Shown here: positions 16,089 to 23,999 of the stretch, one piece after another
Position numbering within the stretch: position 1 is the first letter of the stretch
Layout: every line of letters starts with the position of its first letter
Assembly (NCBI GenBank): GCA_018433595.1
Contig: JAHDQY010000027.1
Coordinates: 1-51,017 of the forward strand
Source: Synergistales bacterium
Lineage (GTDB): Bacteria; Synergistota; Synergistia; Synergistales; Aminithiophilaceae
Direction of reading: 5' to 3'
Length of the DNA stretch: 51,017 nt
The notes under the pieces: generated by a model
What the model saw: only the letters and a program-made list of their open reading frames with translations
The model's database searches: none
Told to the model about the DNA's origin: nothing
Program-made: the position numbers and the translations under genes

Positions 16089-16666
16089 TGCACTGGTTTG
16101 AACTCTTTTTCGGGGCCATGCTCGTCAACAACATCGTCCTGGCCCGTTTCCTCGGCGTCTGCCCCTTCCTGGGCGTCTCGTCGCGAATGGGAACGGCCCG
16201 CGGCATGGGGTTGGCCGTCATTTTCGTCATCACCCTGGCCTCGTCGATGACGTGGCTCGTCTACTACGGCATCCTCGAGCCCCTGGGCATCACCTACCTC
16301 TCGACGATGGCCTTCATCCTCGTCATCGCCGCCGTGGTCCAGTTCGTCGAGATCGTCATGAAAAAACTCTGGCCCGCCCTCTATCGCTCTCTGGGGATCT
16401 TCCTCCCCCTCATCACGACGAACTGCGCCGTTTTGGGCGTGGCCGTCCTCAACGTCCGCGAGGGCTTCGGTTTCGTCGAATCCCTGGTCCACTCCGTCGG
16501 GACGGCTTCGGGGTTCATGCTGGCTTTGATCCTCTTCGCGGGCCTGAGGGAGCGGATGGCCGAGGCCGCCCACGACGTTCCCGAGGCGCTTCGAGGACTT
16601 CCCCTGTCGTTAGTGACGGCCGGGCTCATGGCCCTGGCCTTCATGGGCTTCCAGGGCATCTTCTAG
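16088..16666 (+). CDS. rnfA: Rnf complex subunit A
   Basis: 192 residues, six membrane helices, RnfA/NqrE family: [55 protein letters not shown] and FMGFQGIF at the C-terminus. Pseudo-symmetric partner of RnfE. The ATG overlaps the rnfE stop codon (TGATG), implying translational coupling. Confidence 0.95.
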   Translation: MHWFELFFGAMLVNNIVLARFLGVCPFLGVSSRMGTARGMGLAVIFVITLASSMTWLVYYGILEPLGITYLSTMAFILVIAAVVQFVEIVMKKLWPALYRSLGIFLPLITTNCAVLGVAVLNVREGFGFVESLVHSVGTASGFMLALILFAGLRERMAEAAHDVPEALRGLPLSLVTAGLMALAFMGFQGIF

Positions 16667-16685
16667 TCGAAGGGAAGTGTGAACG

Positions 16686-17513
16686 ATGGAGAGCCTCCTT
16701 TACCCGATGATCGCTCTCGGCGGGCTGGGGCTGGCCTTTGGCCTCCTTTTGTCCTTCGCCTCCAGAAAGTTCGCCGTTCCCGTCGACCCCAAGGTCGCGG
16801 CCGTCCGGGCCCTCCTGCCCGGCGCCAACTGCGGAGCCTGCGGTTTCGAGGGATGCGACATCTACGCTGAAAACGTGGCGGCCGGCAAGGCGGAGACCAA
16901 CCGTTGCCCCGTGGGCGGCGGCGAGCTCGCGGCCGCTCTCGCGGCCGTCATGGGAACCGAAGCCGAGGTCCAGGAGAAGAAAGTCGCCTCCGTCCGCTGC
17001 CGCACCAGCTGCGAACGCGGCATCGAAGCCTACATCTACCAGGGGATCAGGGACTGCCGGAAGGCGACGGTTCTTCCCGGCGGAGGACCCAACGCCTGCA
17101 GCTACAGCTGCCTCGGCTTCGGCACCTGCATTCCCGCCTGCGCCTTCGGCGCCCTCAGCGTCCAGGACGGCGTCATCGTCGTCGACCGCCACCTCTGCGT
17201 CGGCTGCGGCAAGTGCGTCGAGGCCTGCCCCCGCGGCGTCCTGGAGATGATCCCCGTCTCCCAGCCCGTCCGCCTGGCCTGCAACAATGCCGACAAGGGC
17301 GTCCAGGTCCGGGAGGTCTGCCCCGAAGGCTGCATCGGCTGCGGCCTCTGCGCCAAAGTCTGCGAGGCCAAGGCCATCGAAATGAGAAACAACCTTCCCG
17401 TCATCGACGGCTCTCTCTGCGTCGGCTGCGGCAAGTGCGTCGAGAAGTGTCCCGTCAAGGCCATCGTCGTCACTCCCGCCGGAGAGGAAAAGACAGGAGC
17501 CGGGGGAGAGTAG
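16686..17513 (+). CDS. rnfB: Rnf complex subunit B (polyferredoxin)
   Basis: 275 residues. An N-terminal membrane helix is followed by a CGACGFEGCDIYAENVA cluster site and then ferredoxin-type motifs: CIPACAFGA, CVGCGKCVEACPRG, CIGCGLCAKVCEAKAI and CVGCGKCVEKCPVKAI. It accepts electrons from reduced ferredoxin on the cytoplasmic side. Last gene of the operon, followed by a strong terminator. Confidence 0.95.
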   Translation: MESLLYPMIALGGLGLAFGLLLSFASRKFAVPVDPKVAAVRALLPGANCGACGFEGCDIYAENVAAGKAETNRCPVGGGELAAALAAVMGTEAEVQEKKVASVRCRTSCERGIEAYIYQGIRDCRKATVLPGGGPNACSYSCLGFGTCIPACAFGALSVQDGVIVVDRHLCVGCGKCVEACPRGVLEMIPVSQPVRLACNNADKGVQVREVCPEGCIGCGLCAKVCEAKAIEMRNNLPVIDGSLCVGCGKCVEKCPVKAIVVTPAGEEKTGAGGE

Positions 17514-17535
17514 CGCCGAAGGTCCCGATAACGGA

Positions 17536-17572
17536 AACGCCCCGGCCTCTTCAAGAGGCCGGGGCGTTTTTT
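17536..17572 (+). terminator. Rho-independent terminator of the rnf operon
   Basis: AACGCCCCGGCCTCTT pairs with AAGAGGCCGGGGCGTT and is followed by a run of T. It lies between convergent operons and can partly serve the opposite strand. Confidence 0.9.
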
Positions 17573-17629
17573 CAAGGCGTGCCCCGTGCCGGGACTTGGG
17601 CCGAGGCAGCCCTTCTCCGAGGCGGTCCG

Positions 17630-18157
17630 TTACCCGTTCCTCTCCCCTCGGATTCCCTCGAGTCTTTTTGCCGCCCAGCCGGCGATGAGGCCCACGGCGA
17701 GTCCCGAGGCGAGTCCCGACAGGATCAGCAGGGGCAGGTAGGCCAGAAGGGCACGGCTGCCGACGAGGGCGATGACGAAAAGCAGCTGGGCGCCGTTGTG
17801 GGTCACGGCCCCGGCCGCGCTCAGAGCCCAGGCCGTGATGTCCCGGCCGAAAAGGCGCTGGAGGCCCATCATGACGGTCATGGCCGCGATGCCTCCGCTG
17901 ACGCTGCATCCGAAGGCGAAGAGGTTGCCCGAAAAGAGGCCCGCCAGGAGGAGGCGCACGGCCAGGACGGACCAGGCGATTCTGGGGCCGTAAAGGAGAA
18001 GGGCCATGAGGGAGACGGCGTTGGCCAGCCCGGGCTTGACGCCCGGGGCCGGGAGGGGGAGTCCCCCTTCCAGAAGATTCAGGGCGAGGGCGAGCCCGCT
18101 CAGGAGGCCGACGATAAGAATCCGTCCCGCTGGAGAGGAATCAGAAGGAGAGGGCAT
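17630..18157 (-). CDS. Gx transporter family membrane protein
   Basis: 175 residues, five or six membrane helices, ECF-S-like Gx transporter family (often labelled heptaprenyl diphosphate synthase component I). Typical stretches are LALALNLLEGGLPLPAPGVKPGLANAVSLMALLLYG and AAGAVTHNGAQL. The ATG at 18157 was chosen because the membrane domain begins there; it overlaps the end of the NusG-II gene by 17 bp. It is coupled to NusG-II and ApbE, as in many anaerobes that carry rnf, so a role in flavin or quinone supply has been suggested; its substrate is unknown. Confidence 0.82.
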   Translation of the reverse strand: MPSPSDSSPAGRILIVGLLSGLALALNLLEGGLPLPAPGVKPGLANAVSLMALLLYGPRIAWSVLAVRLLLAGLFSGNLFAFGCSVSGGIAAMTVMMGLQRLFGRDITAWALSAAGAVTHNGAQLLFVIALVGSRALLAYLPLLILSGLASGLAVGLIAGWAAKRLEGIRGERNG

Positions 18158-18518
18158 CGATGGTGTCCCCTCCCTTCCCGGAGCCTTCCAGGCGGATCTC
18201 GATGCGGTTGGGAAGGCAGAGAGCGGCCTGTCCGGGGCGGTCGAGCCACCCCTGGGCGACACATGACCTGTCGGGGCAGTCGCTCTCGCTGAAGCGGACC
18301 CGGCCTTCTCCCAGGGTGACGACGCAGCGGTGCCCCTCTCCGGCGAGGATCTCCTCCCGATGCAAGGGGCCGTCAAGGCTGAGACGCTTCCGTTCGATGC
18401 CGTCGACGTAGACGACGGCCCATCGCGGCTCCTCCTTTACGGCAAAGAGCCGAGGCAGGGCCGACAGAAGCAGCAGCCCGGCGAGGGCGAGGAGAACGGC
18501 CTTATCACCTTTCTTCAA
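18141..18518 (-). CDS. NusG domain II-containing protein
   Basis: 125 residues from a TTG at 18518, preceded by AAGGAG at a 7-base distance. A single N-terminal membrane helix (AVLLALAGLLLLSALPRLF) is followed by a small beta domain (VVYVDGIERKRLSLDG, ESDCPDRSCVAQGWL, CLPNRIEIRLEG) of the NusG-II type. The paired cysteines in DCPDRSCV are family-typical. Probably extracytoplasmic. It overlaps apbE upstream by 14 bp and the Gx transporter downstream, so the three are translated together. Role unknown; the neighbourhood points to flavoprotein maturation. Confidence 0.85.
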   Translation of the reverse strand: MKKGDKAVLLALAGLLLLSALPRLFAVKEEPRWAVVYVDGIERKRLSLDGPLHREEILAGEGHRCVVTLGEGRVRFSESDCPDRSCVAQGWLDRPGQAALCLPNRIEIRLEGSGKGGDTIDALSF

Positions 18519-19548
18519 GGCGGTACTCCTTCGATTCGAGGCGGAAGACGCCTTCCAGGGAGGGTGAGGCGTAGAGGGTTCCGTCGTCGCCGGCGAGGAT
18601 GAAGGCGAAGCCCTCCTTTTCGAGTTCGCCGGCCAGCGCCGAGGCCTTCTCCCGCCCCATGACGAAAAGGGCCGTCGCCAGGGCATCGCCGTCGAGGGAG
18701 CGCTCGGAGAGAACGGTGACGCCGGAGAGGTCGGAATCGGCGGGGCATCCCGTGGCGGGATCGACGATGTGGCCGTACCGCCGCCCCTCCCACTCGAAAA
18801 AGCGCTCGTAGTTGCCCGAGGAGACGACGGAAAGGTCCCGCACCTCGACGACGCCGAGGCATTCCCCCCGGGGTTTTCTCGGGTCCTGGATGCCGATTCT
18901 CCAGGGGCCTCCGTCGGGCCGTCCGCCGATGACGACGATGTTCCCGCCCAGGTCGATGAGGGCCGAGGCGACGTGCCTTTCCCGGAGGAGTCGGGCTGTC
19001 TCGTCGGCGGCATGTCCCTTGGCGATCCCGCCGAGATCGAGCCCCATCGCGGCTTCGAGGAGAAGCGAATCCCCGTCGAGGCGGACCCTCTTCCATCCGA
19101 TGTCCCCGAGCCCTCGGGCGACGGCTTCCTCCGTCGGCGGGCGGTGATTCTGTCCGTCGCCGGACCAGAGCCGCGTCAGGGGGCGGAGGGTGGGGTCGAA
19201 GGCTCCATCGGTGCGCTCGGCCCAGGCGAGGGCTTCGGCCAGCAGCGAGGCCGTTTGCGGGGAAAGCCGCGTCGGGCTCCCGGCCTCGGCGTTGACGCGG
19301 CCGATTTCTGATGTCTCCAGGTGGGCCGAGAGGGTTTCATCGAGGGAGTGCAGGAGGCCGAAGGCCGCCTCGAGGGTCTCTTCGTCGGCGAGGGCCCGGA
19401 TCGAGACGGCTGTCCCCATCATAAAGCCCCGCCTTTCGATGGGCGCCTCCCGGGGGAGGCTGCGGAAGAAAAGCGCTCCGGCCAGGGCGATGAGGATGAC
19501 GGCGAAAAGAGGCCTGAAGAACGGGCGCACGGTTCCGCTTCCCGTCAA
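18505..19548 (-). CDS. apbE: FAD:protein FMN transferase
   Basis: 347 residues with an N-terminal signal/anchor. ApbE hallmarks are RRGFMMGTAVSIRA, GLDLGGIAKGHAADETARLL, ALIDLGGNIVVIGGRP, SSGNYERFFEWEGRRYGHIV and DPATGCPADSDLSGVTVLSE. It transfers FMN from FAD to threonines in extracytoplasmic protein domains, the known maturation step of RnfG and RnfD. The rnf operon lies directly opposite, so those are the likely targets. The TTG start overlaps the S10 peptidase gene by 4 bp. Confidence 0.93.
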   Translation of the reverse strand: MTGSGTVRPFFRPLFAVILIALAGALFFRSLPREAPIERRGFMMGTAVSIRALADEETLEAAFGLLHSLDETLSAHLETSEIGRVNAEAGSPTRLSPQTASLLAEALAWAERTDGAFDPTLRPLTRLWSGDGQNHRPPTEEAVARGLGDIGWKRVRLDGDSLLLEAAMGLDLGGIAKGHAADETARLLRERHVASALIDLGGNIVVIGGRPDGGPWRIGIQDPRKPRGECLGVVEVRDLSVVSSGNYERFFEWEGRRYGHIVDPATGCPADSDLSGVTVLSERSLDGDALATALFVMGREKASALAGELEKEGFAFILAGDDGTLYASPSLEGVFRLESKEYRLEER

Positions 19549-21113
19549 CGGCCCAGGACCTCGCCGTAGAAGGCGGACAGATCCTTCTTGAGCTGTTTGA
19601 GCGATTCTTCATGGATGTACATCATGTGTCCCGCCGGGTAGCTTCTGAAGGTCACGTTGCCGAGGCTTTCGGCCGGAACGTCGATCCGATTGAGGCTGTA
19701 GACGATGGCGTCGACGGGGCAGATCAGGTCGTATCTCCCCATGGCGACGAAGACCTTCAGCCAGGGGTTGCGCCGCAGGGCCAGCTCCAGTTCCCGGATC
19801 GTGTTGGGGTAGCCCATGACGCCGTTTTCCATCCCCGAGATCCAGTTCCAGTTATGGAAGGCCTCGTTGCCGGAGAGCCGGTAGCCCCAGTCGGTGCGGT
19901 ACTCCAGATCCTTCTGGAGGTAGCCCTGGAAGGCCGTGGCGAAGGGGGCTCCCGTCCGCGCCATGAGGGGGTCCTCCCAGACGCGATATTCCCAGCCATG
20001 GCTGCTGATCCGGCCGTCGTAGATGCTGACGAAGCGGCGTTCCGCCCCCAGAAGCTGGCCGGCGAAAAAGGCGTGGTCGATCCGGAGGTTGCGGCTGATG
20101 TACAACGAGGCGGGCAGCCCCGTCAGCTCGGCCAGGCCGTCGGCGACGGTCCGGAGCGTCTCGGCGGGGAGGGCCGCCCCCTGCCAGAGGGCATCCCGGT
20201 AGGGGCCGGCGGCGAAGGCCCTGGCACGGACGACGGCCTCTTCGAGAGGCTTTTCCTGCAGGGCGGAGGGGAGCTTGCCGTGATACCAGGCCGTTGCCGT
20301 CATCGACGGCAGGAGGTGAATGTAGGGCCTGTCGTTGGCGCTGTCGGGCTCGAGGTCGCCGTAGCTGACGGCGGGAGCGACGAGAATGATCCCTGACGGC
20401 TCGACTCCGACATCCTGAAGGTGGGAGGCGAGGCCGCAGGATCGCATGCCGCCGTAACTCTCGCCGATGAGAAATACCGGGGAGTTCCAGCGGTCGTTCC
20501 GGCTGAGGAAGAGGCGGATGAACTCGGCCACCCACTGGACATCTTCCCAGACGCCCCAGAAAGCGTGTCCCGAATCGTCGTCGCCGGGAGACGATGTCTG
20601 GGAAAACCCCGCTCCGACGGGGTCGATGAAGACCAGGTCCGTCAGATCCAGCAGGCTTTCGGGGTTCTCCACGGCGGTGTAGGGCGGGCGGGGTGACTCG
20701 AGGCCGTCCTTGACGATGGGGCCTCGCATGGGGCCGAAGGCGGCCATGTGCAGCCAGAGAGAGGGGCTTCCCGGCCCGCCGTTGTAGACGAAGGTGATGG
20801 GGCGCGTCTCCGGTCTCTTGACTCCCTCGGCCTGGTAGGCCACGTAGAAGAGGCGTCCCCGCTCGTCTCCCGTCCGGTCGTCGAAAAGGGGCATCAGGTC
20901 GGCCGTTGCGCTGTAGGCGACGCTGCGGCCTCCGAAGGTCCCCTTGTGGCGCGTCACGACGGCCTCCTCGGGAAAGGCGGCGATCGCCAGGGAGCTCATG
21001 CCGAAACGTTCCTCTTCCGGCGGCGTGTCCTCGGCCGGGGCTCTCCCCGCCAGCAAAACAACCAGCAGCGCCGCTGCGCACAGGACGGCGCAGCCTTCCT
21101 TCCTTCTTCTCAT
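19545..21113 (-). CDS. Exported S10-family serine carboxypeptidase-like hydrolase
   Basis: 522 residues with an N-terminal signal peptide (CAVLCAAALLVVLLAGRAPA). Alpha/beta-hydrolase with S10 hallmarks: VYNGGPGSPSLWLHMAAFGP (oxyanion), FIDPVGAGFSQ, the nucleophile Ser in GESYGG, Asp in YDLICPVDA and His in YPAGHMMYIHEESL. It probably trims amino acids from the C-terminus of peptides outside the cytoplasmic membrane, which suits a peptide-fermenting lifestyle. First gene of a unit continuing into apbE; that link is probably only transcriptional. Confidence 0.88.
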   Translation of the reverse strand: MRRRKEGCAVLCAAALLVVLLAGRAPAEDTPPEEERFGMSSLAIAAFPEEAVVTRHKGTFGGRSVAYSATADLMPLFDDRTGDERGRLFYVAYQAEGVKRPETRPITFVYNGGPGSPSLWLHMAAFGPMRGPIVKDGLESPRPPYTAVENPESLLDLTDLVFIDPVGAGFSQTSSPGDDDSGHAFWGVWEDVQWVAEFIRLFLSRNDRWNSPVFLIGESYGGMRSCGLASHLQDVGVEPSGIILVAPAVSYGDLEPDSANDRPYIHLLPSMTATAWYHGKLPSALQEKPLEEAVVRARAFAAGPYRDALWQGAALPAETLRTVADGLAELTGLPASLYISRNLRIDHAFFAGQLLGAERRFVSIYDGRISSHGWEYRVWEDPLMARTGAPFATAFQGYLQKDLEYRTDWGYRLSGNEAFHNWNWISGMENGVMGYPNTIRELELALRRNPWLKVFVAMGRYDLICPVDAIVYSLNRIDVPAESLGNVTFRSYPAGHMMYIHEESLKQLKKDLSAFYGEVLGR

Positions 21114-21368
21114 CGGTGGAACACCTCCCAGGGAACTCTAAACACTCCCGCCCTTCCACGCAAGGGCGTTCTTTCTTTTCTTCTAAGGTGCTTCGCGATA
21201 GGCTCAGGGAGATCGCTTTTCTTACCCGTTCATTTTAGACGTTTCCCGCCACGTCGGGGACTCTCCTCTTGTATATCGCGCCTCTCAGGGAGAAGATAAT
21301 TAAAGGGGGCGATGCCCTAGGAGGTCTGAAGCCCTGCAATCACCCATTTCGCTGCGGAGGTGGAGGCA

Positions 21369-22355
21369 ATGACCGGAAGAAAGATCATCACCGTCATCGA
21401 ACCGGAAGGGCCGGAAAGCTGGTACGACTCGCTGAAGGAGAAGGCCGAGGTGCGCTTCTTCTACCCGGAAGGGCCCATTGAGGCGGATCAGTCCAGAAAG
21501 CTGGCGATGGAGTCCGACGGCGTCATCATCACGTCGAGCAGCGGTTTCACGGCCGAAGACATGGATCAGGCCAAGCGTCTCGGCATTATCGCCAAGTGCG
21601 GCGGCAAGCCTTCCAACGTCGATGTCGATGCCGCCACGAAGAGGGGCATCGCCGTCACCTACGTTCCCGGGGCGAACTCCTCGACGGTCGCCGAATATGC
21701 CGTCATGACCATGCTCACGTCGCTGAGGCGCTACCCCCTGGTGACGACGGCCATCAGGAGAGGCCTGAAACGGATGACGACGGACCTCTTCGGACGGGAG
21801 TTGAGGGGGAAGACGGTGGGGCTCGTCGGCTACGGCGCCATCGGCCGAGAGGTGGCGAAGCGTCTTGAGGGCTTCGCCTGCGCCGTCCGTGTCTTCGATC
21901 CCTACTACGGCGGCGGCGAGGAACCCGCCTGCGTGACCTTTACCGACGATCTCGACGACCTCCTGAGGGAGTCGGACATCGTCTCCCTCCACTGCACCCT
22001 CAGCGCCGAAACGGAAGGACTGCTGGGCGAGAGGGAGCTTGCGCTGATGAAGCCGGGAGCGGGCATCATCAACTGCGCCCGGGGACCGCTCATCGACGAG
22101 ACGGCCCTTGAACGCGCTCTCAGGGAAGGACGGTTGGCCTTCGCCGTTCTCGACGTCTTCACCGTCGAACCTCCCGAGGCCGATCACCCCCTTGTCGACG
22201 TCGAAGGGGCCGTCCTGACGCCGCACATCTCCTCCTGGACGCCCGAGGCTCTCCACCGGGAAGTCCGCGGCGCCCTCGATTCCGTCGAAGCCTGGCTTGA
22301 GGGGCGGGAAATCCCGGGCCTCATCAACGGGGATTACGCCGGAAGCGGAGCCTGA
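21369..22355 (+). CDS. D-isomer-specific 2-hydroxyacid dehydrogenase (NAD-dependent)
   Basis: 328 residues from the ATG at 21369, which has GGAGG 8 bases upstream; a GTG three codons earlier lacks good spacing. N-terminal catalytic domain, Rossmann motif GLVGYGAIGREVAKRL, catalytic Arg in INCARGPLIDETAL, Glu in FTVEPPEADHPL and His in LTPHISSWT. Related to phosphoglycerate dehydrogenases and other 2-hydroxyacid dehydrogenases that reduce 2-oxo acids from amino-acid breakdown. Substrate undetermined. Its 3' end overlaps the convergent phosphoesterase gene by 32 bp. Confidence 0.88.
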   Translation: MTGRKIITVIEPEGPESWYDSLKEKAEVRFFYPEGPIEADQSRKLAMESDGVIITSSSGFTAEDMDQAKRLGIIAKCGGKPSNVDVDAATKRGIAVTYVPGANSSTVAEYAVMTMLTSLRRYPLVTTAIRRGLKRMTTDLFGRELRGKTVGLVGYGAIGREVAKRLEGFACAVRVFDPYYGGGEEPACVTFTDDLDDLLRESDIVSLHCTLSAETEGLLGERELALMKPGAGIINCARGPLIDETALERALREGRLAFAVLDVFTVEPPEADHPLVDVEGAVLTPHISSWTPEALHREVRGALDSVEAWLEGREIPGLINGDYAGSGA

Positions 22356-23481
22356 AGAGCACGACCTCGGGACGGCCGCTGGTCCGCACCGGCGGCCCCC
22401 AGGTCCCGAGCCCGCTGGAGACGTAGATCCAGGTCCCCCCTTTCTTGAGGAAGCCGTAATCGATCTCGAAAAGCCGTCTCGTGATGAGGTTGAACGGCCA
22501 GAGCTGGCCGCGGTGGGTGTGGCCCGAGAGCAGAAGGGCCGCCCCTGCCGCGGCCGCTTCGTCTGTGTCCCTCGGCGTGTGGTCGAGGACGACGACGGGG
22601 AGTCTGCCCTCGAAGGGTGCCGTAAGCTCCTGGAGGCTTGTGCGCCGGTAGCCGAAGCGGGGAGCCTGAACGTCGTGCCGGCCGACGAGCAGCAAGGTGT
22701 CGGCGATGACGGCCGTCCCGTCGAGGAGCATCGTCATGCCCCCCTCTTCGATATGGGCCGTCGCCGGCTCGAGGCCGGAGTAGTATTCGTGGTTCCCGGC
22801 GACGCCGTAGAGGCCCAGGGGAGGGGCCAGACGCGAGAGCTCTCCGGCCAGGTCCTGTTCGACGGCCTCGGTGACGGAGTGATCGACGATGTCGCCGCCG
22901 AAGAGAATCAGATCGGCGTCGAGGCTTCCGATGAGATCGACCATCGCCTTGAGGCGGGCGTTGTGGATGACCGCCCCGGCATGGATGTCGGTGACCAGAG
23001 CCAGGGTGAGATCTCTCCCCGCACCCTCCAGCCGGGGGAGCTCCAGTTCGATGATGCGCACCCGGGGGCTCTCGGCGACGCGGGCGCCCAGAACGGTGAC
23101 GGTTCCGACGAGGACGACGGCCGCAAGAACGCCTCCGGTGAAGGCTGACGGCCCGGGCCGGACCCCTTCCAGGCGGGCGAGCAGGAGGAGCGATTCGGCG
23201 AAGAGGGCCAAGACGACGGCCATGGCCATGAAGGCAAGATAGAGGCTGCCCATGCCTTGGACCGCGTCCGACAGGAGGCAGGGAAGGCGCCGGGAGAGAA
23301 TTCTCCCGACGGGGTAGGCCAGCGCCGATAGAGCGAGAAGGACCGAAGCGGCTCCTCTTGCGAGAGGGGAGCGGAAGGCCCGAAGCAGCCAGGTCCAGAG
23401 GTAGAGATTGATGCAGCCGTAGAGGGCGACGGCGACGGCGAAAAAGCGCAGGACACTTCGCGTTTCCACGGAGAAAGACAC
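22324..23481 (-). CDS. Membrane-anchored metallophosphoesterase
   Basis: 385 residues. The first ~130 residues make about four membrane helices. The rest is a calcineurin-like phosphoesterase with all metal motifs: TDIHAG (D-x-H), GGDIVDH (G-D-x-x-D), GNHEYY and GHTHRGQLWP. YkuE/YaeI-like members act on UDP-sugars, lipids or cyclic nucleotides; the substrate here is unknown. Convergent overlap with the dehydrogenase gene. Confidence 0.9.
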   Translation of the reverse strand: MSFSVETRSVLRFFAVAVALYGCINLYLWTWLLRAFRSPLARGAASVLLALSALAYPVGRILSRRLPCLLSDAVQGMGSLYLAFMAMAVVLALFAESLLLLARLEGVRPGPSAFTGGVLAAVVLVGTVTVLGARVAESPRVRIIELELPRLEGAGRDLTLALVTDIHAGAVIHNARLKAMVDLIGSLDADLILFGGDIVDHSVTEAVEQDLAGELSRLAPPLGLYGVAGNHEYYSGLEPATAHIEEGGMTMLLDGTAVIADTLLLVGRHDVQAPRFGYRRTSLQELTAPFEGRLPVVVLDHTPRDTDEAAAAGAALLLSGHTHRGQLWPFNLITRRLFEIDYGFLKKGGTWIYVSSGLGTWGPPVRTSGRPEVVLFRLRFRRNPR

Positions 23482-23545
23482 CTCCTTCGAAGAAAAAGAG
23501 GGAGAAAGCCCTGATCATTCTAGATCAATTTTCCCATTTCCGGTG

Positions 23546-23574
23546 TTGACAGTTTTTCTCATGTGCCCTATGAT
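23546..23574 (+). promoter_or_regulatory. Consensus sigma70 promoter of the aminotransferase transcript
   Basis: TTGACA (23546-23551), 17-base spacer, TATGAT (23569-23574). Divergent from the phosphoesterase gene. One of the strongest promoters in the window. Confidence 0.85.
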
Positions 23575-23621
23575 CCTGCACAACTTGTGGCGCGGTGCGC
23601 CCGAAAGGAGGCCGAGACGGT

Positions 23622-23702
23622 ATGAATCAGGCGAAGCGTTTCCTCGTCGCTGCTGCGGCTATGGCTACCGGCGGCCCTCCTGGAGGGGCCGGCGCGCCTT
23701 AG
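23622..23702 (+). CDS. 26-codon alanine-rich leader peptide, probable attenuator ORF
   Basis: ATG follows AAAGGAGG at a normal distance. The peptide opens MNQAKRFLVAAAAMATGG and ends in a Gly/Pro/Ala tract. Codons 10-13 are GCT GCT GCG GCT with one more Ala codon after the next Met. The second half overlaps a GC-rich hairpin (23668-23693), and a very strong terminator follows. This is the layout of translation-coupled attenuation: stalling at alanine codons would change which hairpin forms. Attenuation is inference. It could also be a true small protein. Confidence 0.6.
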   Translation: MNQAKRFLVAAAAMATGGPPGGAGAP

Positions 23703-23720
23703 TGCTGCCGGACGACTTCA

Positions 23721-23758
23721 GCCAGGGCCCTTTTCAAAGGGCCCTGGCTTTTTTTTTT
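23721..23758 (+). terminator. Strong terminator between leader peptide and aminotransferase
   Basis: A 13-bp stem GCCAGGGCCCTTT / AAAGGGCCCTGGC with a 2-nt loop, followed by ten T. It lies inside the transcript that must reach the aminotransferase gene, so it is probably conditional. Confidence 0.9.
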
Positions 23759-23795
23759 AAGCGACGGCTACCTTGGGGATTTCTGGGAGGGATCG

Positions 23796-23930
23796 ATGTG
23801 GTTGAAGGAAAGTTGCAGCAGGGAGGAAGGGCGTTCCCGGAACTCGGCGGCTGTCCGGAGCGCGGAGGAAATGCCCTGTTGCTGTGTGGCGCATGCAAGA
23901 ACGACGGCGGAGCGAAGCGGCGGCCCATGA
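23796..23930 (+). CDS. Possible 44-codon small ORF in the leader
   Basis: ATG preceded by GGGAGG at 5 bases. The product contains three consecutive cysteines (EMPCCCVAHA) and has no recognisable family. It lies between the terminator and the aminotransferase gene. Coding status is uncertain; the longer overlapping frame that runs through the terminator is rejected. Confidence 0.3.
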   Translation: MWLKESCSREEGRSRNSAAVRSAEEMPCCCVAHARTTAERSGGP

Positions 23931-23999
23931 GCAAACCGGATCCGCTTCGCGACGATTTCAGCGATTTTCGACGTTTCGGCTGCTAGAGGAGGGGTTGCC

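Noticed and set aside
23543-23986. 147-codon open frame across the attenuator region
   Set aside because: It starts inside the promoter and reads straight through the terminator and its T-tract; it is a chance frame.
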